Source of the DNA: CAYSIX01 sp964431205 | GTDB taxonomy: Bacteria > Planctomycetota > Phycisphaerae > Phycisphaerales > Phycisphaeraceae | NCBI GenBank assembly: GCA_964431205.1 | Contig: CAYSIX010000262.1 | Location: 1-5,343, forward strand | Reading direction: 5' to 3' | Length of the DNA stretch: 5,343 bases | Shown here: piece after piece, positions 1-4,901 of the stretch | How the letters are laid out: the number at the start of each line of letters is the position of its first letter | Position numbering within the stretch: position 1 is the first letter of the stretch | The notes under the pieces: generated by a model | The model's input: only the letters and a program-made list of their open reading frames with translations | Databases searched by the model: none | What the model was told of the DNA's origin: nothing | Translations under genes and position numbers: made by a program

Positions 1-37
1 GCGTCCCAAGGCGCGTATCGTGGGGGGTCGCGGGCCC

Positions 38-72
38 CGTGGGTCGGTAAACCGACCACGCCCGCGTGGTCG
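38..72. repeat. Overlapping inverted repeats sharing a central arm
   Basis: Three arms can form two mutually exclusive hairpins. Arm B (52-60) pairs with arm A upstream: 42-47 with 52-57 around a TAAA loop, extendable by three pairs across a bulged G at 41. The 3' part of the same arm pairs with arm C downstream in a perfect 8-bp stem, 53-60 with 65-72, around the loop CCCG. There is no T-run, so this is not a standard intrinsic terminator. It lies about 100 bases before the isomerase start and could belong to that gene's leader or to the end of an upstream gene outside the window. The pairing is read directly from the sequence; any function is inference. Confidence 0.5.
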
Positions 73-77
73 CTTCA

Positions 78-107
78 GCGATCCACGCGTGCGCGATCCA
101 CGCGTGC
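78..107. repeat. Perfect 15-bp tandem duplication
   Basis: The unit gcgatccacgcgtgc occurs twice with no gap (78-92 and 93-107) and is followed by gcg, the start of a third copy. Each unit carries the palindrome ACGCGT. It lies 69 to 98 bases before the isomerase start, directly after the overlapping inverted repeats. It could be replication slippage or a paired protein-binding site; the sequence does not say which. Confidence 0.75.
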
Positions 108-128
108 GCGCGTCCGTCACACTATACG

Positions 129-137
129 TGCTAAACT
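129..137 (+). promoter_or_regulatory. Possible extended -10 element of the isomerase gene
   Basis: TGC followed by TAAACT resembles an extended -10 (TG, one base, then a hexamer matching TATAAT at four of six positions). It would give a leader of about 30 bases containing the ribosome binding site. No convincing -35 hexamer lies at the usual distance, and an overlapping alternative TATACG begins at 123. If this is the promoter, the hairpins and tandem repeat lie upstream of the transcript. Confidence 0.25.
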
Positions 138-161
138 CCCTGCCGCGCGACCCAGCCCGCC

Positions 162-167
162 AAGGAG
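162..167 (+). promoter_or_regulatory. Ribosome binding site that fixes the isomerase start
   Basis: AAGGAG is a strong Shine-Dalgarno match placed 8 bases before the ATG at 176. It decides the start of the isomerase gene against the much longer in-frame extension beginning with a GTG at 20. Confidence 0.8.
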
Positions 168-175
168 ACGCCGCC

Positions 176-1009
176 ATGTTCGCCAACCTCAACCCCGGCC
201 ACCTGGGCATCCGCACGGACTTCGCCGGCAGGATCGACCTGGCCCGACGTCACGGCTTCACCGGCATCGACGTGCCCGTGGGCGGCCTGCTCGAAGACGA
301 TCCCGACGTCGGCCGACGCATGCTCGCCGACGCCGGTCTCCGGCCCGGCGGGTGCGACCTGCCCGTCGAGTTCCGCAAGGACGACGCGGCCTACCGCGAC
401 TCCGCTGAGGGTTTCGAGCACTACTGCCAGACCGCCGAACGCCTCGGGGTAACCCGCTGCGTCACCTGGCTCATGCCCTGCCACGACGAGCTGCCCTACC
501 GCGAGAACTTCGAGCTGCACGTCGACCGGCTCCGCCCCCTCGCCGCCACCCTCGCCGAGCACGGCCTGCGCTTCGGCATCGAGTTCGTCGGCCCGGTCAC
601 CCTCCGCCGCACCAGGAAGTACGAGTTCGTCCATACCATCGACCAGGCCCTCGAGCTCGCCGACGCCATCGGGTCGGACACCGGCCTGCTGCTGGATTCC
701 TGGCACTGGTACACGTCCCACGCCACGACCGACGACATCCGCACCAAGCTGCCCGGCCGCGTCGTGTACGTCCACGTCAACGACGCGCCGCCCGACGTGC
801 CGGTCGATGAGCAGCTCGACAACGTCCGACGCCTGCCGTGCACCACGGGCGTGATCGACGCCGCCGCGTTCATGCAGGCGCTCGACGCGATCGGGTACGA
901 CGGGCCCGTCACCGCCGAGCCGTTCGACGACTCGCTCAAGGCGCTGCCGCCCGACGAGGCCGCGGCGAAAACCGGCGAAGCGGTCCACAAGATCCTCGCC
1001 TTGGCTTGA
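176..1009 (+). CDS. Sugar phosphate isomerase/epimerase-type TIM-barrel protein
   Basis: This 277-residue protein looks like a complete xylose isomerase-like TIM barrel (AP endonuclease 2 superfamily), whose members isomerise or epimerise sugars or related hydroxy-acids using a divalent metal. The four expected metal ligands are visible on successive strands: E136 in FGIEFVGP, D174 in LLLDSWHWY (H177 just after it), H200 in VYVHVND, and E248 in VTAEPF. The RRLPCTTGVID stretch (about 218-228) before the last strand is typical of the group. It lacks a signal peptide and is probably cytoplasmic. The ATG at 176 is chosen because AAGGAG lies 8 bases upstream; the frame stays open back to a GTG at 20, but that extension is arginine-rich, crosses a tandem repeat and resembles no barrel start. 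The gene stands alone and is convergent with the hibernation-factor gene. The substrate cannot be told; the fold and metal site are secure, the specific reaction is not. Confidence 0.88.
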   Translation: MFANLNPGHLGIRTDFAGRIDLARRHGFTGIDVPVGGLLEDDPDVGRRMLADAGLRPGGCDLPVEFRKDDAAYRDSAEGFEHYCQTAERLGVTRCVTWLMPCHDELPYRENFELHVDRLRPLAATLAEHGLRFGIEFVGPVTLRRTRKYEFVHTIDQALELADAIGSDTGLLLDSWHWYTSHATTDDIRTKLPGRVVYVHVNDAPPDVPVDEQLDNVRRLPCTTGVIDAAAFMQALDAIGYDGPVTAEPFDDSLKALPPDEAAAKTGEAVHKILALA

Positions 1010-1076
1010 CCTTCGCCAAGACGCGCTCGCGAGTGATCGCATGACCAGCCGCGACGCGCGGCGGCCGGGCTGCCGC

Positions 1077-1394
1077 TCACCGCCGCTGGCGCACCTTGTC
1101 GATCGCGCGTCCGATCGTTTCCTTGAGCGTGTCCGCCACGTCCGAGACGGCCAGATACAGGTCGTGGTTCTGTTTCTTGACGATGACCGGCTCGGTCTGG
1201 ACGGTCAGGTCCACGTGCACGTCGCAGGCCTTATCCAGCCCGCCGCGCGGTCCGTTGACGTCGCGGATCGTGACGCGCACGTCGCGAATGTGATTCTGGT
1301 GCTGGTCCAGCGCCGCCGCGAGCCGATCACGCACGTGCTGCTCGATCGCGTCGCTGGGTCGCACGCCCTCCTGCCGGATCTGCATCTGCATCAT
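1077..1394 (-). CDS. hpf: HPF/RaiA-family ribosome-associated (hibernation) protein, short form
   Basis: This 105-residue protein resembles the single-domain HPF/RaiA family (ribosomal S30AE domain), which binds the 30S decoding region and holds ribosomes inactive during slow growth. The diagnostic stretch is RDVNGPRGGLDKACDVHV (44-61), followed by a strand with PVIVKK (69-74) and a final helix containing DLYLAVSDVADTL (78-90). No C-terminal dimerisation domain is present, so it is a short form comparable in length to E. coli HPF or YfiA; the symbol is family-level only. Three start codons lie close together (ATGs at 1394, 1391 and 1385). GGAAAGGG at 1408-1401 sits 6 or 9 bases before the first two, so the third is least likely. 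The gene is convergent with the isomerase and divergent from the DUF2103-like gene. Hibernation factors usually respond to starvation, but no such control is visible here. Confidence 0.85.
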   Translation of the reverse strand: MMQMQIRQEGVRPSDAIEQHVRDRLAAALDQHQNHIRDVRVTIRDVNGPRGGLDKACDVHVDLTVQTEPVIVKKQNHDLYLAVSDVADTLKETIGRAIDKVRQRR

Positions 1395-1492
1395 CCCACA
1401 CCCTTTCCATGCTGCGGGGTTGGTACGTCTGCGGCGAGCGACCGGTTCGACATCGCCGCGTCTGCTCGCCGCCCCGGCGCCCGCCGCGACCG

Positions 1493-1498
1493 TACCAT
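1493..1498 (+). promoter_or_regulatory. Possible -10 hexamer placed for a leaderless transcript
   Basis: TACCAT matches TATAAT at four of six positions and ends six bases before the ATG at 1505. Transcription from it would begin at or next to the start codon. No Shine-Dalgarno sequence is visible in front of this ATG, which fits. No recognisable -35 hexamer lies 16 to 18 bases upstream, so the call is weak. Confidence 0.25.
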
Positions 1499-1504
1499 AC
1501 CGTC

Positions 1505-1825
1505 ATGGCACGGCCCGGCGGCAAGTTCGGCCCGATCAAGCGCCAGCACGGCCGCGTCGAGGGCCTCGACGCTCTGCTTGAACGCCTCGTCCGCGAGTGC
1601 CCCACCGTCTCCCGCATCGTCCCCGGTCGCATGGGCCGCAAGCGCGGCCGAACCCCGCCCACCCTCCGCGTCCAGTACGTCACCACGGCGCCCGACGGCA
1701 CCCGGCCCACCGGCCTCAAGTGCCTCTACACCCGCGCCGGATCCTGGCAGGAGGTCTTCCTCGTCTGCTCCGACCCCGACGCCGCCCGCGCCTGGATCGA
1801 GAAGCACCTGCGATCCAAACCGTAA
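1505..1825 (+). CDS. Small DUF2103-like protein of unknown function
   Basis: This 106-residue basic protein resembles, from memory of the family, DUF2103, a set of small proteins described as predicted metal-binding. Visible landmarks in the expected order are GL with a following helix (20-30), IVPGR (38-42), a basic linker, strand LRVQYV (54-59), TGLKC (69-73) and WQEVFLV (81-87), with a closing helix. As I recall, family members carry a His-Ser-Thr group just before the first GL; here the equivalent stretch reads KRQHGRVEGL, so only H15 could be a ligand. The ATG at 1505 is preferred because the open extension to 1409 encodes an arginine- and proline-rich stretch unlike a domain. No ribosome binding site is seen; a -10-like hexamer lies 7 to 12 bases before the ATG. 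It is divergent from the HPF gene across 110 bases. The reading frame is secure, the family assignment moderate and the function unknown. Confidence 0.7.
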   Translation: MARPGGKFGPIKRQHGRVEGLDALLERLVRECPTVSRIVPGRMGRKRGRTPPTLRVQYVTTAPDGTRPTGLKCLYTRAGSWQEVFLVCSDPDAARAWIEKHLRSKP

Positions 1826-1854
1826 GCCGCCCGGCCCGCGCACTTGCGCCGCCT

Positions 1855-1876
1855 CCCGGCTCCTTCGCCCGCCGGG
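1855..1876 (+). other. GC-rich hairpin after the DUF2103-like gene
   Basis: CCCGGC (1855-1860) pairs with GCCGGG (1871-1876) around a 10-base loop, 30 bases past the stop codon. There is no T-run after it, so it is not a classical intrinsic terminator; it may slow polymerase or protect a 3' end. In DNA this GC-rich such a stem can arise by chance. Confidence 0.25.
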
Positions 1877-1957
1877 CACCACGCGTCTATCATGCACCAG
1901 GAAGTCCGGACGCTTCCGCCGATCCATCTTCACCTCATCCCTTGATCGGAGCGAATC

Positions 1958-2146
1958 ATGAGCCTGCTTCAGACCCTTCGCGACAAGCTCGCCCGCAAAC
2001 GCCCCTGCTACGAGTGCGGCCAGAAGGTCGCCCGCCTGCACCGGGCCCAGTACAACTTCCACGGCACGATCAGCCACCACGAGATCTGCGAGGAGTGCTT
2101 CAAGAAGCTCAAGGGCAAGTCGCCCGAGCAGGCCAAGGCCGGATGA
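1958..2146 (+). CDS. Small four-cysteine zinc-ribbon protein
   Basis: This 62-residue protein has two CxxC knuckles, C17-C20 (CYEC) and C44-C47 (CEEC), separated by 23 residues, a spacing expected for a zinc ribbon. Extra histidines at 28, 35, 40 and 41 lie between them, and both ends are lysine-rich. Such small ribbons usually bind nucleic acid or a protein partner, but no named family is recognised. It has no signal peptide or membrane segment. The ATG at 1958 is supported by CGGAG at 1947-1951, six bases upstream. It lies 132 bases past the DUF2103-like gene and 84 before the DsrE-like gene, all on the plus strand; the gaps suggest separate transcription, although a shared message is possible. 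A TATCAT at 1888-1893 could be a weak -10. The cysteine pattern and clean ribosome binding site make the gene credible despite its size. Confidence 0.8.
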   Translation: MSLLQTLRDKLARKRPCYECGQKVARLHRAQYNFHGTISHHEICEECFKKLKGKSPEQAKAG

Positions 2147-2163
2147 CGCGGCGCACTCGATGG

Positions 2164-2191
2164 CTGTCTTCGTGAGGGCGGTCTGTACAAT
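2164..2191 (+). promoter_or_regulatory. Candidate promoter of the DsrE-like gene
   Basis: TACAAT at 2186-2191 matches the -10 consensus at five of six positions. A poor -35 (CTGTCT, 2164-2169) lies 16 bases upstream. It would give a leader of about 30 bases that includes the GAGGAG ribosome binding site. A 7-bp inverted repeat (TCGATGG at 2157-2163 and CCATCGA at 2204-2210) brackets it, possibly by chance. Confidence 0.4.
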
Positions 2192-2230
2192 CCTGGCGAT
2201 CGTCCATCGACCCGTAGAGGAGCTCCCGCG

Positions 2231-2647
2231 ATGAAGCGCATGGCCATTGTGATCCGTGAGGACGGTTACGACCGCTTGCTGACCCCGCTCACGTTCGCCT
2301 ACGTGCAGGCGAGCCGGGGCGCGCAGGTGGACATCCTCTTCGTGCTCTGGGCGGTGCGGGTGCTGACCGAGACGGGCGTCGGGTCCTTGAGGATCAGCGG
2401 CCGCCACGCCGAGGACGAGGCCTGGCTGCGTGAGAAGCTGGCGCGAGAGGGCGACCCGGTTGAGATCCGCGACTTTCTGAAGCTGCTCAAGAAGACGGGG
2501 CGTGTGAACCTCTACGCCTGCGCCCTGGCCGCGAAGACCTTCGAGGTCGGTGAGCGGGACCTGCTGCCCGAGGCCGACGGCATCGTGGATTCGGCCTGGT
2601 TCCTGGACGAGAAGGCGGTGGCCGCCGACCACACACAATACTTTTGA
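2231..2647 (+). CDS. DsrE-like family protein
   Basis: This 138-residue protein resembles DsrE/DsrF/DrsH-like proteins, small alpha/beta proteins of which some carry sulfur on a conserved cysteine in sulfur relay or sulfur oxidation. It opens with strand MAIVIREDGYDRLLTPLTFAY (from residue 4) and a helix, then strand QVDILFVLWAVRVL (32-45). After a charged helix comes NLYACALAAKTFEV (93-106) and a C-terminal DGIVDSAWFLDE (117-128). C97 in LYACALA is the only cysteine and sits where the family's reactive cysteine is expected. There is no signal peptide. GAGGAG at 2217-2222, eight bases upstream, supports the ATG at 2231; a second ATG at codon 4 is less well placed. No sulfurtransferase, TusA or rhodanese gene is nearby, so a role in sulfur transfer is only inferred from the family. 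It is convergent with the HAD gene. Confidence 0.75.
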   Translation: MKRMAIVIREDGYDRLLTPLTFAYVQASRGAQVDILFVLWAVRVLTETGVGSLRISGRHAEDEAWLREKLAREGDPVEIRDFLKLLKKTGRVNLYACALAAKTFEVGERDLLPEADGIVDSAWFLDEKAVAADHTQYF

Positions 2648-2659
2648 ACCCATCGCCGA

Positions 2660-2700
2660 GCGCCCCCGGCCGGGCGCGTCGCCGCACGGTCGGGGCGACG
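2660..2700. other. Two adjacent GC-rich hairpins between convergent genes
   Basis: GCGCCC (2660-2665) pairs with GGGCGC (2672-2677) around CCGGCC. Immediately after, CGTCGCC (2677-2683) pairs with GGCGACG (2694-2700) around a 10-base loop. They occupy almost the whole 64-base gap between the ends of the DsrE-like and HAD genes, a sensible place for termination from both sides. No T-run follows on either strand, so any termination would be Rho-dependent or non-canonical. Confidence 0.3.
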
Positions 2701-2711
2701 CCGGGTGAGCG

Positions 2712-3434
2712 TTACGGCGAGCGGCGGGCCCAGTCGAGCAGGCGATCGACGGCGTCGTCGAGCGTGTGGGCATCGGCGTGGGCGTGCTCGTCGTCGTGCC
2801 GGGCGGGTTGCGGCGCGTGGGGGCCTCGCCGTAGCCGCACCGTGTACAGCCCGAGCCGGCGCGCGGGGGCGACGTCGTTGTCCGGGCGATCGCCGACGTA
2901 CGCGACGCGTGACGGCGGCATGGCCCAGGCGTCGAGGGCGAGGCGGAAGAACGCCGGGTCGGGCTTGCTCAGGCCCGCGGCCTCGCTGAGCCAGATCCCG
3001 TCGCACAGCGGGGCGAGGCCGACGCGCTCGAGGTCGTCGCGTGCCGAGGCCGGCTGATTCGCCAGCACGCCGACGCGCACGCCCGCTTGGCGCAACCGTC
3101 GCAGGGCGTCGGCGGCGTCGGGGTAGGGGTCCATCGGTCGGGCGTCCCACGGCATCCGCCGTCGATACGCCCGCGCCACGTCGCGCGGCAGGCCCAGCGT
3201 CACGCCGGCCTGGACCATGAGGCTCGGCTCGGCCGGGTCGGGGTCCGCCGCCGTCGCTCGGTACGCCGCCTCCAGCCGGTCGCGTGAAAGCTCCGTCCCA
3301 TCGCGCCGCAGCGCCTGGCACCACCAGTCGATCGCGTGGGCCAGCCGACGCGACTCGTCCATGAGCGTGTAGCCGACGTCGAAGAGCACGCCGTGCGCCG
3401 GTGTCGTTCGCTCGGACGGTATCGTCGCACTCAT
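2712..3434 (-). CDS. HAD-superfamily hydrolase (subfamily IA-like) with altered catalytic motifs
   Basis: This 240-residue protein has the order and length of a HAD IA phosphatase-like hydrolase with a helical cap at about 28-100. Motif I is FDVGYTLMD (18-26): the nucleophile D19 is present but the second aspartate, which normally acts as general acid/base, is G21. Motif II reads VLANQP (123-128), with A125 where Ser or Thr is usual. Motif III lysine is K157 in GLSKPDP, and motif IV is VGDRPDND (180-187). Nucleophile, lysine and metal-binding acids are therefore intact. The stretch 206-223 holds five histidines with acidic residues before the last helix. The ATG at 3434 has no clear Shine-Dalgarno sequence, but motif I begins too near the N-terminus for a later start. 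It lies 69 bases downstream of acylphosphatase on the same strand, so co-transcription is possible. Substrate unknown; activity may be weak or non-phosphatase. Confidence 0.85.
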   Translation of the reverse strand: MSATIPSERTTPAHGVLFDVGYTLMDESRRLAHAIDWWCQALRRDGTELSRDRLEAAYRATAADPDPAEPSLMVQAGVTLGLPRDVARAYRRRMPWDARPMDPYPDAADALRRLRQAGVRVGVLANQPASARDDLERVGLAPLCDGIWLSEAAGLSKPDPAFFRLALDAWAMPPSRVAYVGDRPDNDVAPARRLGLYTVRLRRGPHAPQPARHDDEHAHADAHTLDDAVDRLLDWARRSP

Positions 3435-3503
3435 TCAAGCGTCTCGCGCGGGCATCCCCCCGGGGCTCAAACCGAAACCCAACTTCGGCCGATTGGCGGC
3501 GGT

Positions 3504-3791
3504 TCAATAGTCGACGGTGAACGAGCCGGGGTCGCGGGGATCGCCGAACTCGCCGGTCGCCTCGGCCTGCTCGATCTGCGTGTCGGTGATGTGCCGGCGC
3601 ATGCGCTCGTGGACGGCCTGGACGAACGCCTCGACCTGATCGGGCTCGCCCTCGGCGACCAGCCGCACCCGCCCGTCGTCGAGATTCATGACATAACCGG
3701 CCACGGCGTACGACTTCGAGATCGAGACCGCGGTGTAGCGGAATCCGACGCCCTGGACGCGGCCGGCGAAATGGACGGTGCGGCGGATCAC
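3504..3791 (-). CDS. acyP: Acylphosphatase
   Basis: Acylphosphatase hydrolyses the carboxyl-phosphate bond of acyl phosphates such as carbamoyl phosphate or 1,3-bisphosphoglycerate in the cytoplasm. The 95-residue length is normal for this one-domain enzyme. The phosphate-binding loop is GRVQGVGFRY (10-19), with catalytic R18. The second signature, GYVMNLDDGRVRLVAEG (32-48), contains catalytic N36. Both key residues are present, so the enzyme should be active. The start is a GTG at 3791; no start codon lies further upstream before the frame closes, and a later start would lose the first strand. No Shine-Dalgarno sequence precedes it, but a good promoter match places the transcript start within a few bases of the GTG. 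It is divergent from the exported-protein gene and upstream of the HAD gene on the same strand. Confidence 0.93.
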   Translation of the reverse strand: MIRRTVHFAGRVQGVGFRYTAVSISKSYAVAGYVMNLDDGRVRLVAEGEPDQVEAFVQAVHERMRRHITDTQIEQAEATGEFGDPRDPGSFTVDY

Positions 3792-3800
3792 GGGGGGTCG

Positions 3801-3829
3801 ATTGTGCCGGGCGGGAACGCTCGATGCAA
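3801..3829 (-). promoter_or_regulatory. Candidate acyP promoter giving a leaderless or near-leaderless message
   Basis: Read on the minus strand, TTGCAT (3829-3824) and CACAAT (3806-3801) are separated by exactly 17 bases and resemble the -35 and -10 hexamers. The expected transcript start falls about 2 to 3 bases before the GTG at 3791. That agrees with the absence of a ribosome binding site. The promoter sits in the 84-base divergent gap shared with the exported-protein gene. Confidence 0.4.
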
Positions 3830-3862
3830 CCGGCCGACGGTGGTCGGGCTAGAGTCAACGAG

Positions 3863-3869
3863 AAAGGAG
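3863..3869 (+). promoter_or_regulatory. Ribosome binding site that fixes the exported-protein start
   Basis: AAAGGAG lies six bases before the ATG at 3876. It selects this start over a frame that is open for a further 540 bases upstream, where the sequence is antisense to acylphosphatase and HAD. The residues following this ATG form a signal peptide, which confirms the choice. Confidence 0.85.
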
Positions 3870-3875
3870 CACGAA

Positions 3876-4793
3876 ATGAGACAGGCTTTGTGGTCGGCGG
3901 GCGTGGTGGCGATGGTAGCCGTGGCCCAGCCGCTGGCGGCGGTGGAACCGGCGGGGGAAGGCGAGGCGGTCGCCGGAGCGCCCGCCGAGCCGGGCTGGTC
4001 GTTGACGCTGATCCCGCCGCGGCTTGCCGAATCGGAGCTGGGCCGGCAGTTGCTGCTGCACGTCGAGCAGCAGGGCTACCGCGAGCACTTCGATCAGATG
4101 ATCGAGGTCCTGGGCTTCGACCCGCGAACCGAGGTGCGGCAGATCGAGCTGTCGGGCAACCGGCCCGACCCGGCCGACGCCGTCGCGATCGTCACGCTGG
4201 AATCAACGACCGGCAACCTCGAGGGGCTCGCCCTGGCCATGCCCGGGTACGAGTCCACCGAGCAGGACGGCTGGACGATCCATTCGGGGCTGGCCGAGGA
4301 CGGCCGGCGCGTGTACGCGGCCGTGCGGCAGAAGGACGGTGCGCCGCACCCGGTGGTCGTGCTGGCGACGGATCGGGGGCGGCTGGGCGAGGCGCTCGCG
4401 GCCGGGCCCGAAACGTCGGAGCAGGAACCGGATGCCTTCGCGCTGCTGCGCGTGCGCCAGAGCATGCTCAGCCGCCTGGCCGAGCTGGACCGCCACGCGA
4501 ACGTCGTGAGCATGGTGCGTGACGCGGCGTTGCGCATCAGCGAGACGGCCGGCGTGCTGCGCGCCGCGCTCGACATCGAGGTGATCAACGAGGACCGCGC
4601 CGAGCAGGTGCGCCAACTGATCCAGGGCGTGCTGGCGGCGACGCAGTTGCCGATCGAGGACGCCGAGTTTCAGCGCATGAGCGCGCTGACGCGCGGCGTG
4701 ACGATCAGCCGGGAGGGCAGCCGCGTCACGTGCGTGCTCGAGCGACCGTCGGCGGAGCTGCTGCGACAGCTCACGCCGCCGCACGGCTCGTGA
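3876..4793 (+). CDS. Exported protein of unknown function
   Basis: This 305-residue protein is not recognised. Residues 1-22 look like a Sec signal peptide: a short start with R2, a hydrophobic core about 4-17, and small residues for cleavage near AVA (15-17) or LAA (20-22). A low-complexity Ala/Glu/Gly/Pro linker follows to about 40. The mature part has no further hydrophobic span and a single cysteine (C286), so a soluble periplasmic protein is most likely. It seems to hold two mixed alpha/beta halves, about 41-178 (strands near AVAIVTLES and PVVVLATDR) and 187-302, where a long helical stretch leads into ALDIEVINEDRAEQVRQLIQ (231-250). No catalytic motif stands out. It is preceded by AAAGGAG, is divergent from acyP and ends at a strong terminator, so it is probably its own unit. 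A lineage-restricted planctomycete family is my guess. Confidence 0.8.
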   Translation: MRQALWSAGVVAMVAVAQPLAAVEPAGEGEAVAGAPAEPGWSLTLIPPRLAESELGRQLLLHVEQQGYREHFDQMIEVLGFDPRTEVRQIELSGNRPDPADAVAIVTLESTTGNLEGLALAMPGYESTEQDGWTIHSGLAEDGRRVYAAVRQKDGAPHPVVVLATDRGRLGEALAAGPETSEQEPDAFALLRVRQSMLSRLAELDRHANVVSMVRDAALRISETAGVLRAALDIEVINEDRAEQVRQLIQGVLAATQLPIEDAEFQRMSALTRGVTISREGSRVTCVLERPSAELLRQLTPPHGS

Positions 4794-4830
4794 GCGCATA
4801 CCCGAATCCGAGAGTAAGCTGAATCAACAA

Positions 4831-4858
4831 AGCCGTCGGCCGAGGCCGGCGGCTTTTT
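4831..4858 (+). terminator. Intrinsic terminator, probably bidirectional
   Basis: A 10-bp stem (4831-4840 with 4845-4854, one G-T pair) closes the tetraloop CGAG and runs into TTTTT (4854-4858). It lies 37 bases past the exported-protein stop. The A-rich left flank gives TTTGTT after the stem on the minus strand, so it can also end the YebC-family transcript that arrives from the right; that gene stops at 4902. Confidence 0.9.
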
Positions 4859-4901
4859 CGCTCGGGGCGTGCCGTGGCAACGTAATAAAAAGTAGATCGC
4901 G

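Noticed and set aside
20..175. N-terminal extension of the isomerase from a GTG at 20
   Set aside because: It is arginine- and proline-rich, includes the tandem repeat as protein, lacks a ribosome binding site, and a strong AAGGAG precedes the ATG at 176.
1000..1020. CTTGGC/GCCAAG hairpin at the isomerase stop as a terminator
   Set aside because: It has only six pairs with a 9-base loop, overlaps the stop codon and has no T-run.
131..1080. Long minus-strand open frames opposite the isomerase
   Set aside because: They are antisense shadows typical of very GC-rich DNA; the translations have no domain pattern, whereas the plus frame carries a full metal site.
2157..2210. A 7-bp inverted repeat (TCGATGG and CCATCGA) flanking the DsrE-like promoter as an operator
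   Set aside because: The arms are short and 40 bases apart; such a match is expected by chance at this length.
1391..2773. A 460-codon minus-strand open frame across the DUF2103-like, zinc-ribbon and DsrE-like genes
   Set aside because: It is antisense to three genes that have ribosome binding sites or family motifs, and its own translation is low-complexity Arg/Gly/Ala with no recognisable domain.
3472..3488. CCGAA/TTCGG hairpin between acyP and HAD as a terminator
   Set aside because: A five-pair stem with only three T's on the minus strand is too weak to claim.
2512..3858. A 448-codon minus-strand frame overlapping the HAD and acylphosphatase genes
   Set aside because: It is Arg/Pro-rich, in a different frame from the two genes with catalytic motifs, and has no support of its own.
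3336..3875. Upstream extension of the exported-protein gene
   Set aside because: It is antisense to acyP and HAD and would bury the signal peptide; AAAGGAG and the signal peptide fix the start at 3876.
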